The translations under genes were made by a program, and so were the position numbers. 57,530 bases of DNA, taken from the NCBI GenBank assembly GCA_019693395.1, contig JAAMXP010001088.1, forward strand, positions 1 to 57,530, read 5' to 3'. The first letter of the stretch is position 1. Every line of letters starts with the position of its first letter. Below the pieces are notes generated by a model. The model searched no databases. It had not been told where the DNA came from and worked only from the letters and a program-made list of their open reading frames with translations. This stretch comes from Ettlia oleoabundans (taxonomy: Eukaryota; Chlorophyta; Chlorophyceae; Chlamydomonadales). This document shows, in pieces, positions 33,600-44,529 of the stretch.

Positions 33600-35048
33600 A
33601 TGGTGAGCACTCGCAGACGCCGTGACAAGGATGAGCTGCCGGCCCAGCAGACAGCAGCAGCTGCTGCTGCCTCTGAAGACGGCTCTGAGGACTCGGGTTA
33701 GTTTTCACGGTTGCCTTTCAGAGAGCTTTAACGCGCTGGTGCTGCATGCAGCCAAGACAACATGCCTTTAGTGGCGTCATGCTCGCTGCGCAATGTGAGC
33801 TACACCAATGCAGCCACGGTGATGATGTCAGGGATACGTTCTGCCCCCTGGCGGCGTCGCTGCCAGGAGGCCGCCGCCGCCGCTGCTGCTGCCGCTCTTG
33901 AAGGCTCGTGCCGCCACTTTGTGCCTGCAACTTCATTGTCAGTCGCCATTGGTCCCTCACCCCTATGCTCCAGATGATGAGGCGCCCGAGGAGGTGTCGT
34001 TAGCCACTGGAAAGCAGGCAAGTACAGATGCATGGACATCAGCGACAGCAGGCTGCATAAGAAGTGCCGCCGTTTTTGTGGTTTGTTCGGCAGGCTGCTG
34101 CTGTGTAATACAACCCTTGTTTTGCTGCACAATGTGTTGGCGGTCTCAGTGTAGCACATTTGCGGGGCAGAATAAGAACACATTAGGCCATACCACGATA
34201 CCCGTTACAAGGGAAGCAACCTGCCCTTGATTCCTGTGCAGACTGCACAACAGCGGCGGCAGAAAGAGGTGCAGGCCAAAGCAGCGGCTCGTGCGGCGGT
34301 CAAGCAGCGCAGGGCAGCACAACAGGAGCGACAGCGCGCTGCCAAAGCGGAACATCAGGCGGCGGCAGAGAAGGAGGAACGGGGAGAGGATGCAGCAACT
34401 GATGAGGAGATTGAGGAGCATGAGGAGGAGGAAGAGGATGACCAGGACCTTGACCTGCTGCCCGATGCAGTGCTGGCAGCCCTGGCCAACAACAAGCGGT
34501 GGGTTGCCGCACCCCAGCCTGCCCTGTTTGCTGCGTCTGCTGGCGCTGCAATTGGTTGTAAGAAAGGCTTCTGCTCCAAAAGCACAAATCGGAGCTGTCG
34601 TGCATCCTGGTATGCAGCTTGCCATTGGTGAGTGCAGTAAACTCTCCTCCTGCTGGTCTTCTACAAACCTCTCGCTTCCGGACTGGGTCAAAATACTGGC
34701 CCCTCGTATTGCTGCTGCAGGACGGTGCCCACATCAGAGCAGGCCCGGCTGATCTCAGAGCAGCTGCGCCGGCAGCAGCAGCAGCAGCCGGGGCAGTCGC
34801 TGCTGACGTTAGGACAGCCACAGCGCAGGGAGATTGTGGAGCGAGAGGTGGGGCCCGTGGTGGTGAGAGTGCTGCAGGCAGAGCAGCAGGGCAAGCCTTC
34901 GCAGAGTGCCCGGGACTTTCTGCAGCAGCGCCTGCAGGCGGGCGTCAAGCGGTCGGCAGTTATGCTGCAGCCTACACGCAGCATACAGCCTGCCCACATA
35001 GTGCAGCAGCATTGGCAGCAGGTAGCGGGGCCCAAGCGCCGACGATGA
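33600..35048 (+). CDS. Charged, probably nucleolar protein
   Basis: Join(33600..33696, 33974..34017, 34242..34498, 34721..35048), 241 residues. N-terminus STRRRRDKDE, an acidic patch, a long Arg/Lys/Ala/Gln helix, then a Glu/Asp run and LDLLPDAVLAALANNKR. The C-terminal half has PTSEQARLISEQLRR, GPVVVRVLQ and DFLQQRLQAGVKRS, ending in basic GPKRRR. An acidic patch before an L-P-x-x-V-L-x-A-L helix, GPV-V-VL and a final RVKRS block is what I recall of small-subunit processome proteins of the UTP16/C1orf131 kind, so a role in rRNA processing is a guess. Intron 34018..34241 is GC-AG (CAG|GCAAGT). All junctions keep frame. Confidence 0.7.
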
Positions 35049-35618
35049 TGGAGACACGCTGCCTCCCTGCTTCAGTAGACCGACGGCCGCTTCTTAATTG
35101 ACTGGTAGCTCACTGTTGTCTTCCCGCTTCTGAGTCCTTTGCTCATGTCATCGCCTCCCCTGCTACTTCCGCTTGCTGGGCATGTCGGATGCGTCTCCAC
35201 CCATGTGACGGACGGTCTGACGACAATGTTGCTGAGGTTGGGCCACTATCAGCGCAGCCGCAGTCCTTGACGGCTTAAGGGATGTGTTGCATTGGGGCAA
35301 ACCAAGGATTGCAAAGACATGAAGACTTGTGCCATCTGGAATGCCAAGCTTTAGTTTGTGGCCGCAGGATCCAGCATGGGCTTGTTCCAGCGCTGTACTG
35401 ACTGCTGCACGTGCCCTTCACCATGTATACTGTGTGCATACAAGAGGGACACTTGGGGGCGACATGGTGCCATAGCAGCGTCCTCACCCAGCGGGGAATC
35501 ATGAGGCAGTACCCGGCACCGCTGCAGTACAAAAGCGGGGAGCAATTGCGCTTCAGATCATTATCCTTGCCCTTTAGGCGGTGAGATTACGAAGGCTTGC
35601 ATTTTACTGTGAGTATCC
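35049..35618. other. 570-base intergenic interval
   Basis: Between two plus-strand genes; holds the 3' UTR of the charged protein gene and the leader of the BTB gene. No convincing gene on either strand. Confidence 0.5.
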
Positions 35619-37169
35619 ATGGATTCAGCGCTTTTGGACCTCAGCGCCGTGGACTGGACAGAACAGAGCGCCGTGGCAGCTCTATACCTAGAAGACGGCC
35701 TCGATAAAGGTGGCCGACGTGGAAATTGCCCACAGCAGTAGCGGGTTCAAGCTGCCCGCGCACAGCCATGTGCTTGCGCTGGAGTCGGCGGTTTTACGGG
35801 GCCTGTTCAAGTCGATGAGGGAGGGTGGAGCGACCCGCAAGCGAAAGGCGGACCAGATGATTTAAACAGCGGCCAGACTTACGGCATTGTATGCCGCCTC
35901 AGCGTTGCGTTTTGGCCTATGGGCGACAGCGCCGCATTGCCACGGGCAGTCCTCTGTAACTATACATTGTGGTTTCCATGCAGGAGGGCATTGTGTTGGA
36001 GACTCCTCTTAACGACTTCAGGCTGCAGGAAGTTGTGGTTATGTTGCGACTGCTTTATTGCCGCAGAGACGTGCCTGTCAGCGAGATGCAGGCAATGAAG
36101 GAGCACTGGCCAGGCATGATCCAGCTGGCACACACATTAAATGCCTCCCGCCAGCTGCTGCTCATTGACCAAATTTTGGTTCGCGAGTTGGCGGCACAGG
36201 AATCCGCCATGTATTGGCTACCATTGGCAGAAACATGCGGCCCTGATGCATCCTGGGTTGAAGGCGTCAGGTCAGAAGTATCTAGGGGGCTCTGCATTGC
36301 CCTGGGCCAAGCTCTGGTGATGTCGCGCTTTGTGAAAACACTTGCATGTGACTTTGCTTGCAACAAAATGGCTGAAACCCTTGTCGCCGAATTAGCGAAT
36401 GCCATATGGGTGAGCGAGGCTTTGCAGCAGTTAGAGCAGCTAGGTCAGAAAACCCTCACAGCTGCTGTGGGAGCGATGGCGCTTGTGAACAGCCACCTGA
36501 CGGCATCAGATCGACAGGAGGCAGCTCGCCGCATTCCAAACGCGCGCCTGCTTTCTAGTTTACATGTAGCGGGGCCACAAGCGCTCACCTTCACCTGGAC
36601 AGTGCCCAACTTTCTACAGCAGGAAAGGCGGGTGCTGTCCCCAGTGCACGGCAAACACAAGTGGCGGATGTGGCTGTACCCAAAGGGGACCAGAGGAGCT
36701 GCTGGCCATGGCTCCCTCTACATAGCATCAGCGGTGGAGCAATCACCATATAAAGTGGATTTGCCACTGGGCTGCAGGCTGGAGTGGTTGAATCTGGTGT
36801 GTAGAGAGGTATGGGGCTCGGGGGATCACGGCGGGATGATCAGAATATTCGCCAGCGCATGGCAGTGTGGCCACTGCTCCAGTGTTGGTTGTTCCCTTTA
36901 CTCATGGTTCTCCATATTAGATTTCCAGCAACCTCCTGCTTCGCTGCTTTTGCATCCAGTCGGTTCCTGGTTGCCCACCACTGGTCCTGACAAGCACCCC
37001 AGGAGCCCTTCTGCGTTGTTTTTGGCCTGATCCCCTTCACATCATTATCATACGGAGAAGGATCGTCATATTTTATCTATTCGCCATCCTCTTGCCGTAT
37101 TTCCATGCCGTAATTTTGCTGCAGGCAGCTGAGCTTTATGTGTTCCTGATGGCGGCTTTGAGCATCTAA
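35619..37169 (+). pseudogene. BTB-MATH domain gene, apparently damaged in its first half
   Basis: The start at 35619 gives MDSALLDLSAVDW up to LEDGLDK (35708). The BTB fold then continues in the next frame from 35710: VADVEIAHSSSGFKLPAHSH, VLALESAVLRGLF. Removing one base near 35709 would join them. This second frame meets a stop at about 35862, and no GT or AG|GCAAG donor precedes it to reach the next exon 35984..36808 (EGIVLETPLNDFRLQEVV, the rest of BTB, a BACK-like helical part, then MATH: FTWTVPNFLQQE, KWRMWLYPKG, GSLYIASA). The last exon is 37125..37169. TGTAA at 37193-37197. BTB-MATH proteins are Cullin-3 ubiquitin-ligase adaptors. A sequencing error or a non-canonical intron (AAG|GCGGAC) could also explain the break. 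Confidence 0.6.
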
Positions 37170-37447
37170 CAAAACCTTCTACCTGCACTCCTTGTAAACT
37201 CGTAAGTAACGTTCATATGCGCTGGAACCCAGTTCCACGGGAAAGACTATGTAACCGCTAGGCGGAAAGAGCTGTGAAGTGCATAACACGGAATAGGCGG
37301 CATACAGCGTCGGGAGGCAGGCAGGTACTGCAGCCGCCCCACCGAATTCACGGATATTGGCGAGCACCACGCAACCTACATTACTCTGCCACCATATTAT
37401 TATGCAAGCGCCTGATCAACACTAGATATGAAGAGTTTAGTGCGCTA

Positions 37448-38296
37448 ATGTGGGACTCCCAGCTGCAGACGCTGCTCGTGAGGGGCTTGTTGACCGGCTA
37501 TGGCCTGTTAGATCACAGCAAGGGCGCCTGCTTAGCCAGCTGCGGCCATCTGAGCGAGGAGCTGTGGACCGACACAAATCAGCCGGCACCGCTCGCTCGG
37601 GAGCTTCAAAAGCTTTTTCAGACTGGTAAGCCAAGCAGCACGGAGTTTCTGGGTCCGATTGGTGGAGTGAGCTGTGCGCACTCGCCGGCTGTCTGTCGTC
37701 CCGCCACCACCGCTCAGCAGCCCCGCACCGCAAGTTTTGCTTGCGTGCTCCATCTGTAATCCATGTTCTGCTGCATTGCAGCCACCACACCAAACCACTT
37801 GAACATCTGCGGACAGCGAGCCGTGATTGTTCAGCGTTCAGAAGATAGCGTATGTGCAGGCAAGTACAGCAGCTGGGCAGAAGCAAGGGCCGAGTGGAGC
37901 CCACTGCTCATGCCAGTCCCTGGTCCCTGTTGTTGCAGTAAGCCGCGGCAAGCAGCTAGGAATGACAGCACACTATCTGCCTAGTGGCATCCTGGTCACA
38001 ATTTTTAGGTGCGCAAACTTGCGGGCGGGCAGTACTAGTGGGCAGTGCTGCATGCTTCACCCCCAGTTACACTCAGGGGGCCCTCCCAAATGCAACTGTG
38101 TCCAAGCGGGACACCATGGGGACCGTATTGTTATACACCTGCTTTAGATTGTTCTCACTGGCATCAGCAGTGGCACACCGCCAACTTGCTGCTTGTTTCT
38201 TGCGGACCAATTGACCTGCCTTGCAGCAAACCAAACCTCCCACAGGTAGTGGTACCCCAGGTGGAGGCGATCTGCGATGCACTCCGCCAACCCTGA
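37448..38296 (+). CDS. Profilin-like protein (profilin-4 type)
   Basis: Join(37448..37625, 37782..37859, 37939..38008, 38227..38296), 131 residues, exactly profilin length. Start MWDSQLQTLLVRGLL resembles profilin-4 (HLQSLLLDTLL). The middle has AVIVQRSEDSVCAVSRGKQ and then MTAHYLPSGILVTIF, matching the central strands (YRCVRADEYSLYA, VVVKTHLYLLVATY) in order and spacing, and the C-terminal helix VVPQVEAICDALRQP matches the final profilin helix. Classical profilins bind actin, poly-Pro and PIP2; profilin-4-type proteins bind lipids and microtubule or ciliary partners rather than actin. Intron 37860..37938 is GC-AG and only 79 bases. TGTAA at 38318-38322. Low overall similarity keeps this tentative. 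Confidence 0.65.
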
Positions 38297-38675
38297 TTTG
38301 TTGAGCCTGCACACATATGTAACCCCCCCATCGGCAAACAGTTGTCGCAAACCTCTGACGTACGTGCTTATCCAAATAACAATATTGTTACTACGCTCCT
38401 TCTCGTTTCTGCTTTGCTCGTATGCCCCGCCCTTGTGCCTCCCTTTACGCACAGCTCGTTGTAGGCTGCACTAACAAAGCTGCGCTGCCTGCGCTTGTTC
38501 TAACCACTCTGCGGATCCGCTAACTGTGAGCTTACATTAACTGAATGACGTGGCAAAACTGTAAGCTCATCTGTCCAACGTGTGCAGTACAAGGCAACAC
38601 ATGGGGCACTGCTGCCAAACCAGCTCACTTTAAAGCCCAACAGGTGCTCCTGCTGGTGCCATGACTCTAATGCTG
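38297..38675. other. Convergent 3' intergenic region
   Basis: Holds TGTAA 38318-38322 for the profilin-like gene and TTACA 38532-38536 (minus-strand TGTAA) for SFT2. Nothing else seen. Confidence 0.6.
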
Positions 38676-40757
38676 TCACCGACCCACGGAGTTGAAGGTT
38701 GCCCGCAGAGCGCTGGTGCCCAGCGACATGCTGGCACGCCCCGCAAACCCGAGCACTGACTGCATAACACAAGGGAGAGCCGCGGCAATAAAACAGATGG
38801 GTCAGACAGCTGCTGGAACCAACACCACATCATGACAAAGACTCGTTCCAAATGCACCCTGTGCTCTGCACCGCAGAATGCGTGCAGGCTGTAGCTGGTG
38901 GTGCTGCCCTGGGCCACACCTGGGCTCCAGCAGCACCGCCGGGGAAGTATGAGGCGATGTAGTAAACCAAGGTGACCAACTGCAAGGAATTGCACGCATC
39001 AACTGTGCCTGTCAGATCAGAAAACTTGACTATGATGAGGACGAGAAGAACATCGAACACATGACCACAGACAGTGCAAAGCACAGCATTCACCTACTGC
39101 GGTGGCTGCTAGGCATGCAAGCTTTGATAGCACTGGCACATATTGAAGCCGCAAAGCCTCGCACCTGTGCGCCGCAGAAGATGAGTGAGAAGAGGTACGA
39201 GTGCATGACAAGGGAGACGTACAGGGTGGCCACCAGAGAGCCAAAATAGGCTGCACATCCAGGGACAAAGAGAGGCATGGAATGCGCTGAGCTGTGGATC
39301 ACTAAAGGAGCAATGATGACTGCCATGGCATGGCTGTCACGCGCTGCAGGGGCAGACACACGCTGGCAGGGTGCCACTTATGGCACACAAACGGCTGCTT
39401 GCATGCTACAAAGTGAGCACTGAACCCTGCACTGTGCACCATATGCAGCTGCTACTGTATTGTAAGGGGGCTGGTGACCATGACCCCACCTGCCGTGAAG
39501 GGCAGGCGCTCCTTTGACGCAAGGTGTCCAAACATGGTCTTCCACCCCTTCAACGCTCCCAAAGAAGCACACACCAGCGCTGCAACGGCAGGCTCACAGG
39601 GATTTACGTAAACCGGCATAACATGCCAAGTGTAGGCATTGGAGCAGGACAGTGAAACTACCTCGCAACATCGCAGGAGGCAGCGCATCCAGGCAACCCC
39701 AACCCTTCTTTTCACCTGCCACCCCGGCCCAACATGCACAACCACAGCCCCACCCGCACCTGACCCAATGCTGAATGTCATGGCAAACTTGGCGGGGGCA
39801 ATGATGATCATCGGGAGGAAGAGGAAGAAAGCAATGGTCAGGAAGAGAGCGCCTGCACGTGGCAAACAGGTAGGCAGGGCAGGTGCCATGCCGGCCAGTA
39901 GGGTATGCAAGTCAATTTCTCGCTTTGTGCGAAATTTGGTTCACACCATCATCACCACACCTCACCATCATCACCACACAACGGCATGGATACAGGCCTC
40001 CTCCACACTGAACAACCGACTCGTAGGCACTTACCCGAGCCTAGGAAGAAAGCAAAGTACGTCCATTGCGTGGTATTGGGGACGCTGAATAACGGGGGGT
40101 GGCGGGCAGTGCAATGAGCAGCAAGAATGCAGAATGGTTTAAAGGCAGCCCTGTGTTGCAGCCACATGGTGCAGTTGGAGCAGCAGGCAGACCAGCTACA
40201 CAAGCTGCAAAGGGTCTGTGACTTGCGCATCATACTACATCAGCAATGGGAAATTCCAATGTCATGTCAGCCTCACCTGGATGCTGCACCACTGGCTGCC
40301 GCCGCTGCGCTGCTAGCCGCACCGCTGACCAGGTTCATAGCGTTTGATAGCAGGCTCTTGCCTGCATGTTATCATTGGAAGGGGATATGTTCTAGCAGGG
40401 TATACTCTGGCCCCTCAAACGCATCCTCTCAAAACCCAGCATGCGCCAACACTTCCATCTCAACCTTAACAGTGCATAGCGGGTGGAACGAGCCCACTGC
40501 CGCGTCTGTCGCGTGAGGAGAGCCTCATACTCGCTATCTGCTGGTCTCCATCCCACTTCAATATCTCCTGCAAGTTGCAACTCACTGGAAGAAGCGCCCT
40601 CTTCTGCCCTAGCCAGCGGATCGCCTGCTGCGGGAGGGGCGGCAGTTGCACCGCTCCCGCCGCCACTGTACTTGTTCCATTCGGACAGAAGACTGGACTG
40701 CGGTGGCGGTTCTTTGTCGGGCGCCGCTCCTCCCAGCCATGTTTGCAAGCTCTGCAT
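38676..40757 (-). CDS. SFT2: SFT2-family vesicle transport protein
   Basis: Complement join(38676..38759, 38920..38979, 39165..39250, 39490..39579, 39760..39852, 40035..40084, 40465..40757), 251 residues. SFT2 is a four-helix membrane protein aiding endosome-to-Golgi vesicle fusion. The cytosolic N-terminus has the typical SLLSEWNKYS. The helices follow plant SFT2 closely: TQWTYFAFFLGSGALFLTIA, LPMIIIAPAKFAMTFSIG, KTMFGHLASKERLPFT, VATLYVSLVMHSYLFSLIF, VYYIASYFPGGAAGA and a tail ending RATFNSVGR. Exon 40035..40084 (50 bases) has no ATG-started open frame of its own; it was found because helix 1 was missing and it restores both frame and the family sequence. The internal Gly/Ala linker after residue 30 is lineage-specific. 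Confidence 0.92.
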
Positions 40758-41035
40758 CGTCCCGCTTGAACAAACAACTGCAGGATCAGTGACCTCGACG
40801 GCAGGCGCTCCGCTCTTTTTGATGCAAGAGGTGTGCTCTCAGAAACACGGTTACCCTGTTGCTGCTGATTTCGAGTCCCGACACCATGCCGTGTGTATTG
40901 CTGTCCGGCACAGTGCGCATTCAAGAAACCGCTCTGCCAGTTGTTGTTAGGCCTGATCACTCTCGAAACACTTCTCATCACCTGTGTTAGCCGGGTGGCA
41001 CGTTGGTGACGGTTCGCCCTGCGCCCGATCGCAAG
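40758..41035. promoter_or_regulatory. Bidirectional promoter region, SFT2 and RGG-PIN genes
   Basis: 278 bases between divergent starts. No obvious TATA box or known motif. Confidence 0.45.
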
Positions 41036-44000
41036 ATGGCTGGACGCGGGCCCTCCTGGCGTGAGGTGAGCACAGTTGTGGCTCACACTTTCATCCAAAG
41101 CTGTGAACAGTGCGAGTGCATTGCTCGGAAGTTTCACTTGGAAGGGACAGCAAGCCCGCCATGCTCCAGTTGCCGACGTCGCGGCACGAAGCAAGGTGGC
41201 AAGTTGCCAGCAGCCCAGACTGCCTTAGATGCGACATTGTGGCTAGCACGGCTCCTTGAAAATGTAGGAGTCTGGGCAAGGAGGCGGAAGGGGCACGCCT
41301 GGGCGCGGAGGAAGAGGAGGAGGGCGGTTTGGGACGCCGCCCCGGCACCCGGGCAGCGGCAGCCGCCCAAGCGGCCGCGGCGCCGGCACAGCTCCTGCCT
41401 CATCTGCAAGAGGCAGGGGAGGATCCCCTTACCCTGGTGGCGGCAGGGGCCGGGGTGGACGGGGTGTTTCGTCACCCTCCCCTCCGTCACAGCAGCAACA
41501 GTACCAGCAGCAGCGGCACTCAACTCCCCACCGGGGCTATGGCCCGAAAGCAAGCAGCTGGCGAGGTGGCAGGGGTGCATCTGGCTCTGGCTACAGTCCT
41601 TCTGGATATGGAAGGGGCCACAGTGGCAGCCCGGGCCTGCAAACCGGCATGGGGGTTGGCGGCGGCAAGGTGTTTGGCCGGGGAGCAGAGGCGGTTGCAT
41701 TCGACAGGGACAAGGAGAAAGGGCTGTGGAAGGTGGGTCGTGCTCAGAAGTTGATACTGCCCCTGGCTTCACAATGGGTTATGGTGCCGCTGGCGTAACA
41801 GTGGGTGGGTGCTGCCGCTGCTGTAGTTATGGGTGGAGATGCCATCCTTGCTTTCAAACATAGAACGGGCTGGGTGGAAGATGGGTTCTGCTCAATGACT
41901 GTGGGCACGGGCCTATGCGAGTTATTTCAATTTGGTGGTGCACTGTTGTGGTACTGCGAGACTGGAAGATTGAGTTACCTCAACTGGGGAATGGTGCTGC
42001 TGTGTTTTCCATCTGAGCACGTCATTGTCAAGCTCTTCGTTTCCCTGCCGGCACACACTCAGTTACAACAAACGCTGTGGCAGTTTAAGAGTCATAGCTT
42101 GATTGTCAGCGCCCGTCTCTATTCATTGCCTGTTGCAGGTGGGCCCTCCGGCGGGCCAGCGCTTCTCAGTGGCGTGGCTGCGGGGCCTGTCCGCATTTGT
42201 CGCCTGGAAACACCAGCAGCAGCAACGACAGAAGGTCCGCCTATCAGAGCCTGCCACTCCTCCACCCCCGCCCCAGGCAAACCAGCCGCAGCAGCCGGCA
42301 ATGGCACAAGAGGCTGCACAGGGGTTGAAACCCGCCGGGATGGTTAGTGTTGAAGCTGGGAGGCAGGAGGCGGACGAGGTGGCCAGGCCGCAAGTCACAG
42401 CAGAAGCGCTGCCCTACCCTGTGCCCGACAGGCCAGCTGTGACGGTCGAGCGCTTGCCGCCTTCCTCCTCTGGGCTTGAGAGCGGCGGCGGTTCCCCTGC
42501 TAGGGCGGAAGTGCAGGTGCAGGGGCAAGTGGCAGATGTGCCAGGCAGCGCAGCGGGAGCGGCAGCGCCAGGAGGAGTTGAGGCAGGAGCAAGTGGCAGC
42601 AGTGGTTTGGAAGCTGCTCACAGCAGCGGTAGCCGAGGCTCGCTGAGCCCCGCCAGCAGCTGCAGCAGCGACCTGGGGTGGGCCGCCGTGCTGAATGCTG
42701 CAGCCGTGGCGGCAGCCGCTGCAGCGCCTTCACCCGGACACGTCAGCAGTCTGGCTGCCGAGAGCAGCGCCGGCTCGGCAGCCGACCTCTGGTTGATACC
42801 AGATGATATGCCGGCCCCTGGTGAAACATCTAGTGCAGCATCTCCAGCAAGGTCTGCGAGCTCAGGCATGGGATCGGGCTGGAGCCAGGAGCCCCCTTCC
42901 CCTGCCGGGTGCCGCCCTTGGTGGCCCGCCTCGGAACCCGCCCTGAAGCTTTTTGAGCCGGTTGCTGTGGAGGAGGGGGTGGCGGCAGAGCCAGCACTGC
43001 AGGGGGAGGCTGTGCAGCTGTCTATCCGTCTGGAAAGAATGGCGCTCACTGACAGGTGGGTGTGTAGTGGACCCGGGGGTGGCTGGTTAGACCACCTGAT
43101 GCGCGTGTATGTTGAGCGGGGGTGGGAAGGGGGGTGGGGGGCCAGTTTTGGGCGAGGTCGTCACTCTCACGATGAAGCAACCCACCTGCTTAATTACTGG
43201 AATCCTGCGAGGCCCTTGCATAACAGTCGCCTTGCCGTCCGGCCTGCTGCCTGCTGCAACCCACAGCACATGCCAACCCGGTGGCTGCACCTCGCGGCCA
43301 CGCTGCCCTGCTACACGCCACAGCACATGCCACCTGCTGCAAACTGCACCAAGCGTGCACCAAGTCTTTTCTTCCTAAGTTCCTCTTATCCCGGATTCCA
43401 TGGTGTCTTTCCACGACCATCCTCACTTGTGATCATCCTCAACTCTTACTCTAGTCATCAGCAGTACTCCTGTACATACAGGGAGGCTCAGATGCTCGCC
43501 GACTGGTGCTGCCAGGAGGCGCGTGGCGTGGCAGCTGTGCGCAAGCTGTGGCTGTTTGACAACCGGCTGGGAGACGAGGGAGCTGCCCATGTGGCGCGCA
43601 TATTAAAGGCCCACCCACAAATGCTGGAGGTGGGGCCAGCTGCATTTCAACTGGCATGCTGTGCCTGCTGCTAGCTTGTTGCTGGCTTGTTGCTGAGCAA
43701 CTGCTATCACTAGTGCTAGAGTGAGGAGTACCTGCACAGCAAGTCTTGGCAACTGCTGTCTCTTGACTCAATACCTTGTGCCTTTGCTGCGCTGGCATGC
43801 CAGGTGCACCTTTCTCACAACATGCTGACGCTGCACGGAGCAATGGCACTGCTGGAAGCCTTGCTCGTGTCAGGCGCTGTGAGTGAGGGACTGGCAGCCG
43901 GCAGCAGCAGCCGACGTGGCGGCACCAGCGGTGGCTGCAACAGCCCTCATGGGCCTGAGGATGTACCAGCAGCGGCGTCAGCATCAGCAGAAGCGGCTTC

Positions 44001-44494
44001 AGCAGGACCAGCTGCAGTGGGGGCCCCTGCGGAGGCAGGACCTAAGGCCCACATGGGAGCAGTAGGGGCTGACGTAGCTGCTCCTGCTACTGCCGCTGCT
44101 CATGACAGTGGCAGCCCCTCTCCCCCCCTGTCAACCCCTGCCAGCTGCCGGCCGTTGTGGTTGCGGCTGGAGTGGAATCGTATCTCGCTCAACGGACTTG
44201 TGGAGGTGTGTACATGCGCCCCAAAGCAGTGGGAGGCTGTAGGCTGTATTAGCGGGAGGTTGTAGGCTCTATGTTCCTCTGGGCTGGCAGTCTCATGAGG
44301 TCTCTGGGTGTTCATGCGCCAGCGTTGTTCTTTGCATTCGTCTGCACTGGTGTTGCTGTCGGTGGGGGACCAACACACAGGGCAGTGCATTATGCTGCCA
44401 TTTGTGAGTGATGACAAGCTGCCTGACTGCCTGGCTGCCTGCCAGGCTGCCTGGCTGCGTGTGCGCCAGTATCGAGCGATGACTAGCTGCCTAG

Positions 44495-44529
<35 letters not shown>

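Noticed and set aside
40466..41194. Minus-strand open frame of 242 codons
   Set aside because: It overlaps the SFT2 N-terminal exon in another frame and the RGG-PIN first exon antisense; no family match, while both neighbours fit known families.
41134..41772. Minus-strand open frame of 212 codons
   Set aside because: Antisense shadow of the GC-rich RGG exon 41268..41732; Pro/Cys/His-rich composition is the complement of Gly/Arg codons.
42103..43674. Single continuous 523-codon ORF
   Set aside because: Only 42139..43055 is coding; beyond it the frame runs through an intron (donor at 43056) into low-complexity sequence before the true exon 43482..43629.
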